From Cephalotus follicularis (lineage: Eukaryota > Streptophyta > Magnoliopsida > Oxalidales > Cephalotaceae), in the NCBI GenBank assembly GCA_001972305.1, contig BDDD01001480.1, positions 198,256-262,255 of the forward strand: a DNA stretch of 64,000 nucleotides, in the 5' to 3' direction. The notes under the pieces are model-generated. The model did no database searches, was not told where the DNA came from, and was given only the letters and a program-made list of their open reading frames with translations. Positions 11,130 through 20,968 of this stretch are shown here, one piece after another. A program made the position numbers and the translations under genes. Within the stretch, counting starts at the first letter, position 1; every line of letters starts with the position of its first letter.

Positions 11130-11660
11130 TCATACTCGCCTAATTCGACCGACCACTTGATCAGCCTTCCCGAGAGGTCTGGCTTGGTCGGACAGGACCT
11201 TGATAGTATGAGCTTGGAAGTACGGCCTCAACTTCCTTGCTGCTATAATCAGAGCGTAAGCAAATTTTTCTACCTCCGGATACCTCCCCTCAGCATCGTT
11301 CAAGGCTTTGCTGACATAATATACCGGCCTTTGAACTTTCTCCTCCTCTCTGACAAGCACTGCACTCACTGCGCCCGTTGTTGCCGCTAGGTACAAATAC
11401 AGGTCCTCATCATCCTTAGGTTTTGATATCAGAGGAAGGGAAGCAAGATATTCCTTCAACTTGTCAAAGGGTGCTTGACATTCTTCCGACCAGGAAAATC
11501 CCTTAGGATCTCTCAACACTTTGAAAAAAAGGAGGCACTTCTCTCCTAACTTTGAGACAAACCTGCTCAGGGCTGTTATTCTTCCATTCAACTTTTGTAT
11601 ATCCCTAATGGTTTGAGGAGGCCTCATGCTCTGAACTGCCGAAATTTTCTCCGGGCTGGC
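11130..11660 (-). pseudogene. Tat1 reverse transcriptase connection and first RNase H, truncated frame
   Basis: The stretch reads QKLNGRITALSRFVSKLGEK, FFKVLRDPKGFSWSEECQ and YLYLAATTGAVSAVLVREEE, followed by PVYYVSKALNDAEGRYPEVE, the conserved RT tether and Ty3-type RNase H. A one-base loss in a G run near 11660 separates it from RT. The frame is lost again after LSDQARPLGK near 11150, before the final RNase H residues. Confidence 0.85.
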
Positions 11661-11662
11661 CT

Positions 11663-12682
11663 CTATCCCCTGCTTGAGACCATGAACCCGAGGAACTTAC
11701 CAGAGGTGACCCCAAAAGTACACTCGGAAGGATTGAGTTTCATTTTATATTTCCTTAACACTCCAAAAGTTTCCTCCAAGTATTTAATGTGGGGGCTCCT
11801 TGCCGGCGTCTTGACGAGCATGTCATCAATATACACCTCAATGTTTCTCTCGATCTGGGGTTCAAAGATTTTGTTGACCAACCGTTGGTAGGTTGCCCCA
11901 ACATTCTTGAAGCCAAAGGGCATGACTTTGTAACAATACATGCCTCTATCAGTGATGAAGGCTGTCATGTTCTCATTGGGCCCATACATGGGGATTTGAT
12001 TATACCCCGAGTAAGCATCCAAGAAGCTTAGCATCCTATACCCCGAGGTTGCATCCACAAACTGATCAATCTTCGGGAGGGGGAAGTAATCCTTTGGACA
12101 AGCCTTGTTGAGGTCTGTGAAGTCAATACACATCCTCCACTTGCCATTTGCTTTCTTGACTAGGACCGGGTTCGCCAGCCAGTCAGAATAGTGCACTTCC
12201 TTGATGAACCCCGCTTGTAGTAGCTTGCTCACCTCCTCAGCTATTACTTGCTGCCTCTTGGGAGCGAAGTTCCTTTTCTTCTGCCTGGTCGGAGGCCTCA
12301 TAGGATCCACACTTAGCTTGTGCACCATCACTTCTGGACTGATCCCAGGGACCTCCTCTGCCAACCAAGCAAAAACATCTTTGTTATTTCTGAGGAACGT
12401 TATCAGTTCCCCTTTCTCCACCTCTCCAAGTTGTGAGCCGACTTGTATAATTCTTTCTTCATTGGCCTCCTCCAAGGGCACTTGTAAAACTTCCTCAATA
12501 AGCTGTGAACGCTCGGGCTCCACATCCCCTCTGAACTCCACATTTGCTATGGACAAGGCCTTCTCTTTTCCCTTGTCCATCACGACAGTTTTGTAGCACT
12601 GCCTTGCTACATGTTGATCTCCTCTGACTTCCCCCACGCCAAACCTCGTTGGGAATTTCATCACCAAATGTCTCGTAGACAC
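11663..12682 (-). pseudogene. Tat1 reverse transcriptase
   Basis: This 339-codon frame holds the RT fingers and palm: GFIKEVHYSDWLANPVLVKK, WRMCIDFTDLNKACPKDYFP, LSFLDAYSGYNQI, MPFGFKNVGATYQRLVNKIF and the catalytic YIDDMLVK box. All catalytic Asp residues are present. A TAG separates it from protease upstream and a frameshift cuts it off downstream, so this is a fragment of a dead polyprotein. Confidence 0.92.
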
Positions 12683-12688
12683 TATTGC

Positions 12689-13276
12689 CTACAACAAGTT
12701 CAAACCTGGACGCCCGATTATGGCATTGTATGGGCTTGGTGTGTCCACTACCAGGAATGTCATCTGCACCTGGGTCTGTCGTGGGGCCATGCCTGCAACC
12801 ACGAACAGGTCGATGGATCCCAGAGAATGGACCATCTCCCCTGCAAAGCCGAACAATGGGGTTTTCACGGGCTTGAGTTGGTCGGTTGGTATCTTTAGCT
12901 GATCAAATGCATGTTTATACAAGATATCGGCCGAGCTCCCGCTATCAATTAGGATCATCTTCATAGTGAAAAGTTCCACCAGAAGACTTACCACCACTGG
13001 ATCATCATGAGGGAGGCGTACTCCCTCATAGTCTGTCTTGGAGAAGGATATCACCTCCTCATCTCCACCCGTCTTCAACCTCTTGCTATGCTGAATCTGC
13101 TGCACTGCAAGGAATTGCCTTCCATAGGCCTTTCTAGACCTATTATGGTCACCACCAGATGCGACCCCTCCAGATATGGTGTAGATAACACCTCTGGGCT
13201 GATGCTGCTGCTCCTGTGGCTGCTGCGGAGCTTCTTCTCTGCACTCCCTCCTTTGCTGAGGAGCGTTCCTATCCAC
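12689..13276 (-). pseudogene. Tat1 aspartic protease
   Basis: The protease active-site motif LIDSGSSADIL is intact, with the later NAIIGRPGLN segment typical of Tat and Athila proteases. It is preceded by a Gln/Pro-rich linker and the SFSKTDYEGVRLPHDDPVVV block. It ends at an in-frame TAG directly before RT. The gag tail continues upstream to 13486. Confidence 0.88.
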
Positions 13277-13486
13277 ATACTTACGTAGGTGCCATTTGCG
13301 AATCAGGTCCTCTATCTGATTCTTTAGTTGCCTGCACTCCTCGGTATCGTGCCCGTGTTCACGAGGACCTCATTGGTGCGGGCCATTGGATGGGACCTTG
13401 TCCTTCTCCACTGCAAGTATCCTGGTACATGTCTCCAAGAGAGGGGCGAAGTTGTTGTAAACCGGGATGGGCGCCCCTCCCCTTGG
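13277..13486 (-). pseudogene. Tat1 gag C-terminal part (downstream of solo LTR insertion)
   Basis: On the minus strand the segment reads GAPIPVYNNFAPLLETCTRI and LAVEKDKVPSNGPHQ, then a TGA and HGHDTEECRQLKNQIEDLIR. This is the Tat gag tail with its HxxxxC-type zinc remnant. It continues directly the coding sequence found at 16352-17705; the 2.86 kb between is a solo LTR. Confidence 0.8.
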
Positions 13487-13491
13487 TGACT

Positions 13492-16346
13492 TGTGACGAC
13501 CCGAATTCCCTTTTGTACTGTTATGCATACATCGTACCGTATTGGACCGTACTAAACTGCATTGAATTGAGGTATTCTTATACCTATTGATATTGTATTG
13601 ATCGCATGCATGTATAGTCGGGATTTTGGGCCGAGTTTCGGAGAGTTGATCGAATTGACTATATAAGTCAATTCTTTCTCTCCTTACTTTCATATTTCAC
13701 ATTCTCATTCTCTCTCTCTCTATCTCTTTCTCTCCCTCTTGCTGGCAACCTCCATCTTCCACCATTGCAGCCCCGGATTGCATCTCCTTCGACAAGAACA
13801 GCGATTGCAAGGAGTGGATTGGTGATTGAACGGCATAGAAATCGATTGAGTGATTGGAAGCTCAACTTTTGAAGCTTCAGTGATAGGTAGGACTTCTTTA
13901 CTGAATTACCTACTGCTTTATTGATTGAATTGCATGATTGAATGACTGATTGAATGATTGAATTGAATGTATTGAGTGAAATTGGGGGTTTTTAGGGTTT
14001 TTAAGTATATCCTTGACCTAATTGTTAATTAAAGGATTGAAATTGAATTTGGAAGGTGGTTGTTGTTATTCATACGTTATTTTTAGTATTTCTTCCTTAT
14101 TTATTTCTTTCCTTTCCTGGGTATGTCCAGGTTCTATGTATCTCAATATGTTATGAATATAAATAAAGGGCTTTGAGTCACTATTGACACAAGCCATTAT
14201 TCTCACAATTCTACTTGGTATCAGAGCTCAGGTTCATTAGATTAAATAAGCTCAATTGGCAGATGTCTTCACAAAAAGTCTAGGGGGAAAATTGTTTTGT
14301 CCTATTGTAAGCAAGTTGGGCATGATTGATATCCATGCACCAACTTGAGGGGGAGTGTTGTTATTCATACGTTATTTTTAGTATTTTTTCCTTATTTATT
14401 TCTTTCCTTTCCTGGGTATGTCCAGGTTCTATGTATCTCAATATGTTATGAATATAAATAAACGGCTTTGAGTCACTATTGACACAAGCCATTATTCTCA
14501 CAATTCTACTGTTGTCACTAGTCTTACTAACTTCAAATGATTAATTGTAAACTTTGGTTTTCAAAGAATGTCTTTTAATTGGATTTTGGCTTGAGATTGG
14601 CCCCATTTTCCACCTAAAAATCGACTCTGCCCGGGAAAGACATCGACCCTTAGCCCACAGACGTCGATGTCTTTTTCATCTGAGTGCTTTATCCTTGATT
14701 CTGCAGCAAAGACATCGACGTCTTTCAAAGACGTCAACGTCTTTGCCTCGAGATGTCTCTCCCCTGGAAAGACATCGATGTCGAACATCGATGCGCATTC
14801 TCAGGCTGTTTTTATCGAAACGCGTCGACGCCTTTCTCCAAGGACGTCGACGTCTTTGGCCAGTTCTCTACATAAAAAGGGAAAGACATCGACGTCTTTC
14901 CCCCGTTTTAAAGAGGAGTCGATGTCTTTCACCAAAGACATCGACGCCTAATATACTGAAAGAAGTTTTTAACTGTTTTAAAGCTAGTTTTCCACTTCTT
15001 TTCACATCGCCACTTGACCGGAGCCTCACTTGAGGTGTTCAAGTGTTTGAAAACAGTTTTAATGATTGCACTGACTGATTGATTGCTTGAGTCATGAGTA
15101 TTGCTGTGAGTCTAAGTCGGTAAAATGGATGCACGTTCCCATCCCTCCATTAGGCACCACCACTTATCGGCTTTGCTTCAACGTTGTATTGATACACCGA
15201 TCGATTGCTTGTGCCATGAGTGTCGTTGTGAGTCTAAGTCGGTACAATGGACGCACGTTCCCATTTCTCCATTGGACACCACCACTTATTGACTTTACTT
15301 AATATTGTATTGACTCGATTGATTGATTGTTTGTATTGTACGGATCCTATAGAGCGACCTTGTGGTTTACGTCGGCATGTTAGGTCGACTTTGTCCACCT
15401 ATTCCGCCGATCGTTTCTTGTATTGTATTGTCTTGCTGACGAGCACGATTGATTGACGATTGACGCTCGTTGAGGGCCGTAGCTCCCTAACGGCATCAGT
15501 AGCTCCCTCAGTTGTAGCTCATCGAGATTGTATTGGCCCAGCCATAGGCTGGAAGATCTATGTGTTCCAGACCTGATCAGTCTGAGAACCGTAGGTAGAT
15601 CTCCCACCCTTTTTGAAGGACTTCCTTCCGTGAGATTGATCACTGCTAACTGATTGACACTGAATTGACATCGGTCGCATGCTCTATAAGATATTGATTG
15701 ATTGATTGGATGTTTCATACACCGCCATTGAGTGTCTGCCATTGATTGATTGTTGGTTATAGATCCTATCCATATGCTCTGCTTTAGGCCACTGTCATAC
15801 GGGTAGTCTGATCGCCAATTGTACATATACATTTGTCATGTCATGCATTGATATTGTACACCGCACATTGATATTGCATTGATTGTCACCGATATTGCAC
15901 ATTGTACATGCATACATGCTGCATGGGGTTTCTGCTTAGACAGTGTGGCTAACCCCATCCTTCGGGGTGGGGCTGTGTTGTACCTTTGTGTGCGGCATGG
16001 GTAGGGCAGCAGGTAGCAGCGGACAAAAGGACTGAAGACTCGATTGATCGCATGACTTCTTGGGTATCTCGAAGCTAATAAAGATATTGTAGTGAAGGAT
16101 GGAAATGTATTGCATCATAATACTGTATTGAAGGATTGATAATGTATTGTAAAAGACTAGTAATGTAAAGGAATTGTATTGAATTGCATCGATTGTATGG
16201 ATCAGTGTATTATATCTTCCGCAAGTGTTATACATTGCAAAGTTTTAAGTTTTTCCGCATTTTTATATTGCTAGTCCCGACCATTGTATTGTATATTGGA
16301 TTGAGAGTAATGCCACGTGTCCGCCCTGCGGACGCGGGGTGTTACA
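13492..16346 (+). mobile_element. Solo LTR 2 (Tekay/Del-like, 2855 bp) in Tat1 gag
   Basis: Ends TGTGACGACCCGAATT and GGGGTGTTACA; perfect 5-bp target duplication TGACT at 13487-13491 and 16347-16351. Tat1 gag resumes in frame across it. No coding frame of its own. It holds a cluster of (A)GACATCGACGTC palindromes at 14640-14950, long runs of ATTGATTG-rich sequence (15060-15900), and the nested TRIM at 14061-14510. Confidence 0.9.
14061..14510 (+). mobile_element. TRIM-like copia derivative (450 bp, two 155-bp LTRs)
   Basis: LTRs 14061-14215 and 14356-14510 differ at only about two positions. The left LTR is followed at once by the Met-tRNA primer site TGGTATCAGAGC (14216-14227), and the right LTR is preceded by the polypurine tract CTTGAGGGGGAG. 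The 140-bp interior is mostly the last codons of copia RNase H (ADVFTKSLGGKLF to IDIHAPT and stop). Flanks GTGGT and GTTGT suggest a duplication with one change. It has all signals needed to be mobilised in trans but no enzymes. LTR similarity points to the Copia A family as parent. Confidence 0.9.
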
Positions 16347-16351
16347 TGACT

Positions 16352-17705
16352 CCTCTCTCTTAGAGAGCTTGTGCCTGAGGTCATCCCTGTGGAGCTCGGA
16401 CCTCTCCTTCCTTTTCTCTTTATTGCCGGGAACATTCCGTGAATGCTCCCCTTTCTCCACCTGATGGCCCGACCAGGATGTTTTTTGTTTCCTAGCGGCC
16501 ATACCCTCATCGGCGTTGACATACTTCTCTGCTCTCTTCAGCAAGTCTGCCATATCCACCGGGGGTTTCTTCATCAAGGAAAAGGTGAAAGGGGAATTGT
16601 CCTTCAGCCCACTGCTCAGTGCTGTTAGAGCGAAGGACGGCTCCGGGTCTTTCATTGTAAGAGACTCCTTGTTGAATATGGTGTGGTAGTCTCTCAGTGA
16701 CTCATCTCTCCCCTACACCACGTTGATCAAATGTGTTGATTTTCTCCTCTGCGTGGTGCTGTTGAGGAACTTGACCACGAACAGTTCCGTAAACTGTTCG
16801 AAATTCGCCACCGATCCCTCGGCCAGGGTAGAATAACACGACTGGGCAGCTCCAGTCAGTGTTGCCGGGAATCCTCGACAAAGGATAGCGTCCGAGGCCT
16901 GGTGCACCAACATAACCCGGGTGTAGTAGCGCACGTGCTGAATTGGGTCCGAGGACCCATCATACTCCTTGAGACTCGGGAACCAGAATCCCTGAGGGAT
17001 ACGTTCCTTCATGATCTCGGATGTGAAGGGAGTAGCACTGATGTTACGCACCTCAGACAAATACCCCCTAGGCTTCTCGGCTCCTCAAAGCCTTCTCTCC
17101 ATTTCCGCAAGCCTTTTATTCATTGCTTGCTCAACAACTTCTATGTTCCTAGTTCTGCTAGAAACCCGTGATTCCCCTGCCAGTGTGGCCGTGTGGTCCA
17201 ACCTACTCCCCCGCACTGTTCCGGTCCTGTGCAAGGCATTGGAGCGCACACGTATCTCCCCAGCATCCCCCTGGCGATCCACTTCCATTGCTTGGTGCTC
17301 AGGATGCTCTGGTCGGGGATTGTTGTGATCCCGAGCAGTTGAGGACTCTGCCCTCTGAGATGTATTAATCTCAGCTCTCCTCCTCAGGGGTGTATCAACT
17401 CCTAACCGCCTTGGTGGGTTTTGCCTTTGCCCACGGGGGCGTTGGTTCTCCTGGGCCGGCCTGTGCGGTCCGGATTGTCCTCAGACGATTTGTTGAGCCG
17501 GTCCGGGCTGATTTTGATTGGCCAAACTGGTGGCCAAAAGATTGGTGAGGCGCTCCACTCCTTGGAGCAGCTGACTGAATTGCTCTCCAGTGATTGGAGC
17601 TTGCTTGGAAGTGGCGACAACCTGGCTGGTTGAAAGTGGGTTGTTTCCGGTGGCAGCCTGGCTGCCATCAAGCGCAGAAGGGTTGTTGTTCTTTCTCGGA
17701 GGCAT
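16352..17705 (-). pseudogene. Tat1 gag N-terminal and central part
   Basis: The start ATG at 17705 (MPPRKNNNPSALDGSQAATG) is 26-27 nt inside the primer binding site. The central gag domain reads YDGSSDPIQHVRYYTRVMLV, CRGFPATLTGAAQSCYSTLA and FVVKFLNSTTQRRKSTHLIN. This is followed by FALTALSSGLKD and a Lys/Arg-rich tail. Stops occur near 17481 and 16713, with a frame change between 17288 and 17060. Closely related to Tat2 gag. Confidence 0.85.
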
Positions 17706-17731
17706 GATTTAAACAACTTTTTGTCGCGTTT

Positions 17732-17747
17732 CCCACAGACGACGCCA
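17732..17747 (-). promoter_or_regulatory. Tat1 primer binding site
   Basis: Two bases inside the LTR, the minus strand reads TGGCGTCGTCTGTGGG, the usual primer binding site of Tat elements. Tat2 has the matching TGGCGCCGTCTGGGGG. The one-base change (GCC to GTC) fits CpG decay. Confidence 0.8.
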
Positions 17748-17749
17748 AC

Positions 17750-18238
17750 TGTTGATACAGAAATCTTCTACTCAACAGTATCCTACGTGGAAGACTTTGA
17801 TTTGTTGAGAGAAACGCTTGATTGCTCCGAGAAGATCATGGGGATGGTGTTCCCTGCACAAATAACCAAACAGCTCGTAGATCCAGGAGGTTGTACTCTC
17901 GGGGACACTCCGATGCTTAAGTTAGGCAATGCACAGGAATTTAAGGTGCTTTAGTATGTAAAAATGGCTGACCTGTGTAATCTCGTTGATTCTTGTATTT
18001 ATAGGTGATGATTGTAACTACTAAGCATGAGAATCGGAGTTGATAGGTATCCCCTAAGGAAATGCCGAGGATCTCGGGCATTTCCCTGATCTCCACCGGA
18101 TATGGCGCCAATATGCCATTATTCGTTATGCTTTGAATTTGGTAACGCCTGACCACGTGTCTTGGTCTCTGGAGGACATCTGTCTTAATCGTCCAAGGAC
18201 AAGTGGCAGAGTTTATGGGTTAAATTTTACCCGTATCA
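17750..18238 (-). repeat. Tat1 5' LTR (489 bp)
   Basis: On the minus strand it starts TGATACGGGTAAAATT and ends GTATCAACA, so it has TG..CA ends. A TATAAATA box lies at 17996-18003 (minus). It resembles both Tat2 LTRs in length, ends and promoter. The flanking bases TATAG (18239-18243) are the right target-site copy; the left copy is outside the window. Confidence 0.9.
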
Positions 18239-20052
18239 TATAGCATTGTATCTTTGACAGAAAAATAACAAGAATAATCTTAATTCTTCTCTCTAAATTC
18301 TTCACGTACAAATTGCTGAAAGACTACAAAGCGATCATATTTGGCATGTAAAAAATATACCTAAGTAAATTGACTAAAATCGTCAATAAATATCACAAAA
18401 TATTTGTAGCCACAACGAGAAATTACTGGTGTAACCCCCCAAACATCACTATGAATGACCTCAAAACAAGAAGTAGTTCGTTTTTTATGGACCGAAAAAG
18501 GTAAGGTCTTTGCTTTTGCTAGACAACAAGCTTGAAAGAAAAAATTATTTTGTGAACAATTAAAGGCAGGCAACCTTTTATTCTGAATCATGTAGTTAAG
18601 TTTTTCCCGACTGGGATGACCCAACCGACGATGTCATAAAGAGTAGGTTGAACAAGGAGTAAACCATGCAAAACCACCGGTTGGAGGCTTCTCTGAAGAT
18701 GTTTGTCGTATAGGTAGATGATGCAGATCCATAGAGAACCATGAACCTTCCTTCTTCCCCTTCTCTGTCACCTGTCCTTGGTCCTGGATAACACAATCAT
18801 GTGAAGAGAAAAATACAGTACAATTATTATCAACAAGCTGGCCAACTGACAATAAATTTGTGGACAATTGAGGAATATAAAGAACATTAGACAAACGAAG
18901 AGATGGTTGAGAAATGAAACAAGGAAGACTACCCATGGCATGAACAAGCATATTTTGTCCTTCTGCTGTACTCACAGTAGGAACAGATGGAGTTACATCA
19001 AAAGAAACTAAATTTTTAGCATTCCTAGTCATATGATGAGAAGCTCCAAAATCAAAATACCACTTTGTGGACAAAACGTGAGGTTTACCTGATAAGCCCA
19101 TTGATGAAAAAGCAGCAGCATTGTTGGTCTGGATCATCTGTTGCAAAACTTCAGGACTTATAGAAGAGGATCCAGCAACCTGTTCAGTTGGAGGCACAAC
19201 AGGAGTGTGAAAAGCTTGACCAGACGAAGATGTACGATTCTGTGGTTGCCTGGTGCATTGAGAGATAACATGTCCACTAGACTTGTAATAATTGCAAACC
19301 TTTTTCTTTTTGCAGTGAGAAGCGTAATGGCCATACTCATGACAGGAGTAGCATTGAATCTTACTCATGTCCTTCCCTCCAGGTTTAGATATGGCTGCAA
19401 ATGCAACCTCTGAAGGTCCAAATCGAGATTGAGCATCCAGCAGGTGTTGAGTACTAAGGCGTTGTTCTTCAAGTAAGACGTCATTCAAGCACGTGGACAA
19501 CGAAGGTACGGGTGATCGATTCAGCAAACTGCTCCTGGCATACTCAAATTCTCGACAAAGTTTCATAAGAAATTGATGCTTTTGGGACGTTGCATGCTTC
19601 CCTTGGATAACTTTGACTGAGGCATCAGGTTGTTCTCCATATGACTAGAGAACTATATTCTTGCCATAATGCCATAAAGCCAGAATAATATTCTTGAACA
19701 GATTGTGGTCCCCTTGTTGAAAATCTACCATTTCATTCTCAAGTTGAAATCGACGGGCTTCATTATCATGAAAATATACCTCTTTCAGGTATGTCCACAT
19801 TGCTGATGTTGTTTTATAAGGTCGTAGATTCACAGCAATATGAGACTCCACAGTTGAAAGCATCCAACTGACGACCTTGGCATTTTGAGTATGCCACTTG
19901 AACCCAGCAGACCTTGCATCTTCTGGATCTACCAAAGTTCCATCCTCTATCCCCCACAATTCTTTCCCCATGACATACATACGAAAGGCAAACTCCCACA
20001 GAAAGTAATTTTTGCCATTAAAACGATCAATTGAAATTTTTTCACCATCCAT
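18239..20052 (-). pseudogene. Copia B gag-protease-integrase, partial, broken
   Basis: The start ATG at 20052 gives MDGEKISIDRFNGKNYFLWE. Gag includes the zinc knuckle CYSCHEYGHYASHC (near 19335) and a second CNYYKSSGHVISQC. The protease motif is altered to WYFDFGASHHMTRNAKNL (DFG in place of DSG). GAG-pre-integrase follows: HRRLGHPSREKLNYM, CCLAKAKTLPFSVHKKRT and HSDVWGVTPV. In-frame stops lie at 19645, 18634 and 18361. The reading can be followed to the Tat1 junction. Confidence 0.85.
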
Positions 20053-20290
20053 TAAAAACAAAAAAAAACACAACCTAGATAGGAACAAACACCTGTGATC
20101 TAAACCGGATCGGAAAAGGAAACAACTCGCAAGACCTCAACGAGCCCCGCACCCCTCCCCCTCCCCCCAAAAAAAGGCAAATCACCAAGAAGATTCGTAA
20201 GAACCTTTCACAACTGGAGGAACAGACCTTCCTCAGAATCACACAATCAAGAACGTGTAATCAGAAAAATTTTAATTGACTCTGATACCA

Positions 20291-20480
20291 TGTCAAGAAA
20301 ACAAGAAAGCAAGAGAAAGAAGATTGAAACAGACTCTGAATATCAAGTCTTTGAATATTTTTCACTGCCCTTTATTGTGTATCTTTGTACATTTTATATT
20401 CACCTCCTTTGCATATTTACAGGAAAGAATCGCTCCTTGATTATTGCCATTTGATTTGGCTATCACAACAGAATTTGACA
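20291..20480 (-). repeat. Copia B 5' LTR (190 bp) and primer site
   Basis: Plus-strand ends TGTCAAG and ..AATTTGACA are short inverted repeats. The minus strand reads TGGTATCAGAGTC immediately inside (20278-20290), the usual initiator Met-tRNA primer site of copia elements. Confidence 0.85.
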
Positions 20481-20841
20481 TAATAACATATTTAATTTAG
20501 GAGAATTTCTTACTGATTTTATGTTACTGACAAGATTGATGACATATGCAGCCATATTTCTAAGTCATAGTAACTACTGTTTGACTTTATCAAGTGATAA
20601 AGCTCGAACAAGCTTCAAACTCAAGCATGCCTAAGAAACAGCGAAATAGGGTCAGCTACATAAAAACATTTTGCTACATTTTGCTTGTTTCTTTTATGAA
20701 GATATTTTTCTCCAAAATAAAATTCAGCAACAGAATAAATGGTGCCGCAAGGTGCAAGCTTCAAACAGAGCATTCTTTTTTTCTTTCTCTGCACAAACAA
20801 TGATGACGACAATATGAGGTTGCAAAAGCAAAAGAACATAC
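20481..20841. other. LCV intron 6, 5' part
   Basis: Unique AT-rich intron sequence between the exon 6 donor and Copia B. I searched the minus strand for the expected continuation of LCV (E, then V/I-rich SGGM) and did not find it. Confidence 0.6.
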
Positions 20842-20968
20842 CAATGCCTTCTCGGATCGAGAGATTAGGTCGTATGATATCTTTGGAGTTGACCAGCAAT
20901 ATATCACCAATGTACAGATGGTTTGTTGGGATAAAAACGCTACATAACTCTTCATCTTCATTATCTTT
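20842..20968 (-). CDS. LCV: LCV exon 6 (last exon in window)
   Basis: Acceptor TTACTCCAG and donor GTATGTTC bound 127 nt encoding [30 protein letters not shown] and [12 protein letters not shown] plus one base. The family continues with E and a V/I-rich SGGM segment. I could not find that between 20841 and 20481, so the next exon should be left of the transposon cluster and outside this window. Confidence 0.93.

Larger units (their letters stand above)
1..18238 (-). mobile_element. Tat1: Ty3/gypsy Tat-lineage retrotransposon, degenerate, left end outside window
   Basis: Read on the minus strand the order is LTR (17750-18238), primer binding site, gag, protease, reverse transcriptase, RNase H, a second RNase H, integrase, spacer, then an extra ORF in the opposite orientation. 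Pol before an antisense extra ORF and duplicated RNase H are known traits of the Tat lineage. Many stops and frameshifts make it inactive. It is interrupted by Copia A (1050-6968) and by a solo LTR (13492-16346). Its right LTR abuts Copia B integrase, so Tat1 inserted into Copia B. The 3' LTR and left target-site copy must lie left of position 1. Without the nested inserts the visible part is roughly 9.5 kb. Confidence 0.9.
18239..20480 (-). mobile_element. Copia B: Ty1/copia element in LCV intron 6, 5' half (3' half left of window)
   Basis: The 5' LTR is 20291-20480 and the primer site is adjacent. Gag, protease and the start of integrase follow on the minus strand until 18239, where Tat1 begins. 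The rest of integrase, RT, RNase H and the 3' LTR must lie left of Tat1, outside the window. The bases TAATA (20481-20485) are the expected right target-site copy. It is in the same orientation as LCV. Confidence 0.88.

Noticed and set aside
9306-12682. Endogenous pararetrovirus (caulimovirid) origin
   Set aside because: LTRs, a Tat primer site and an integrase are present and no movement protein is seen, so it is an LTR retrotransposon.
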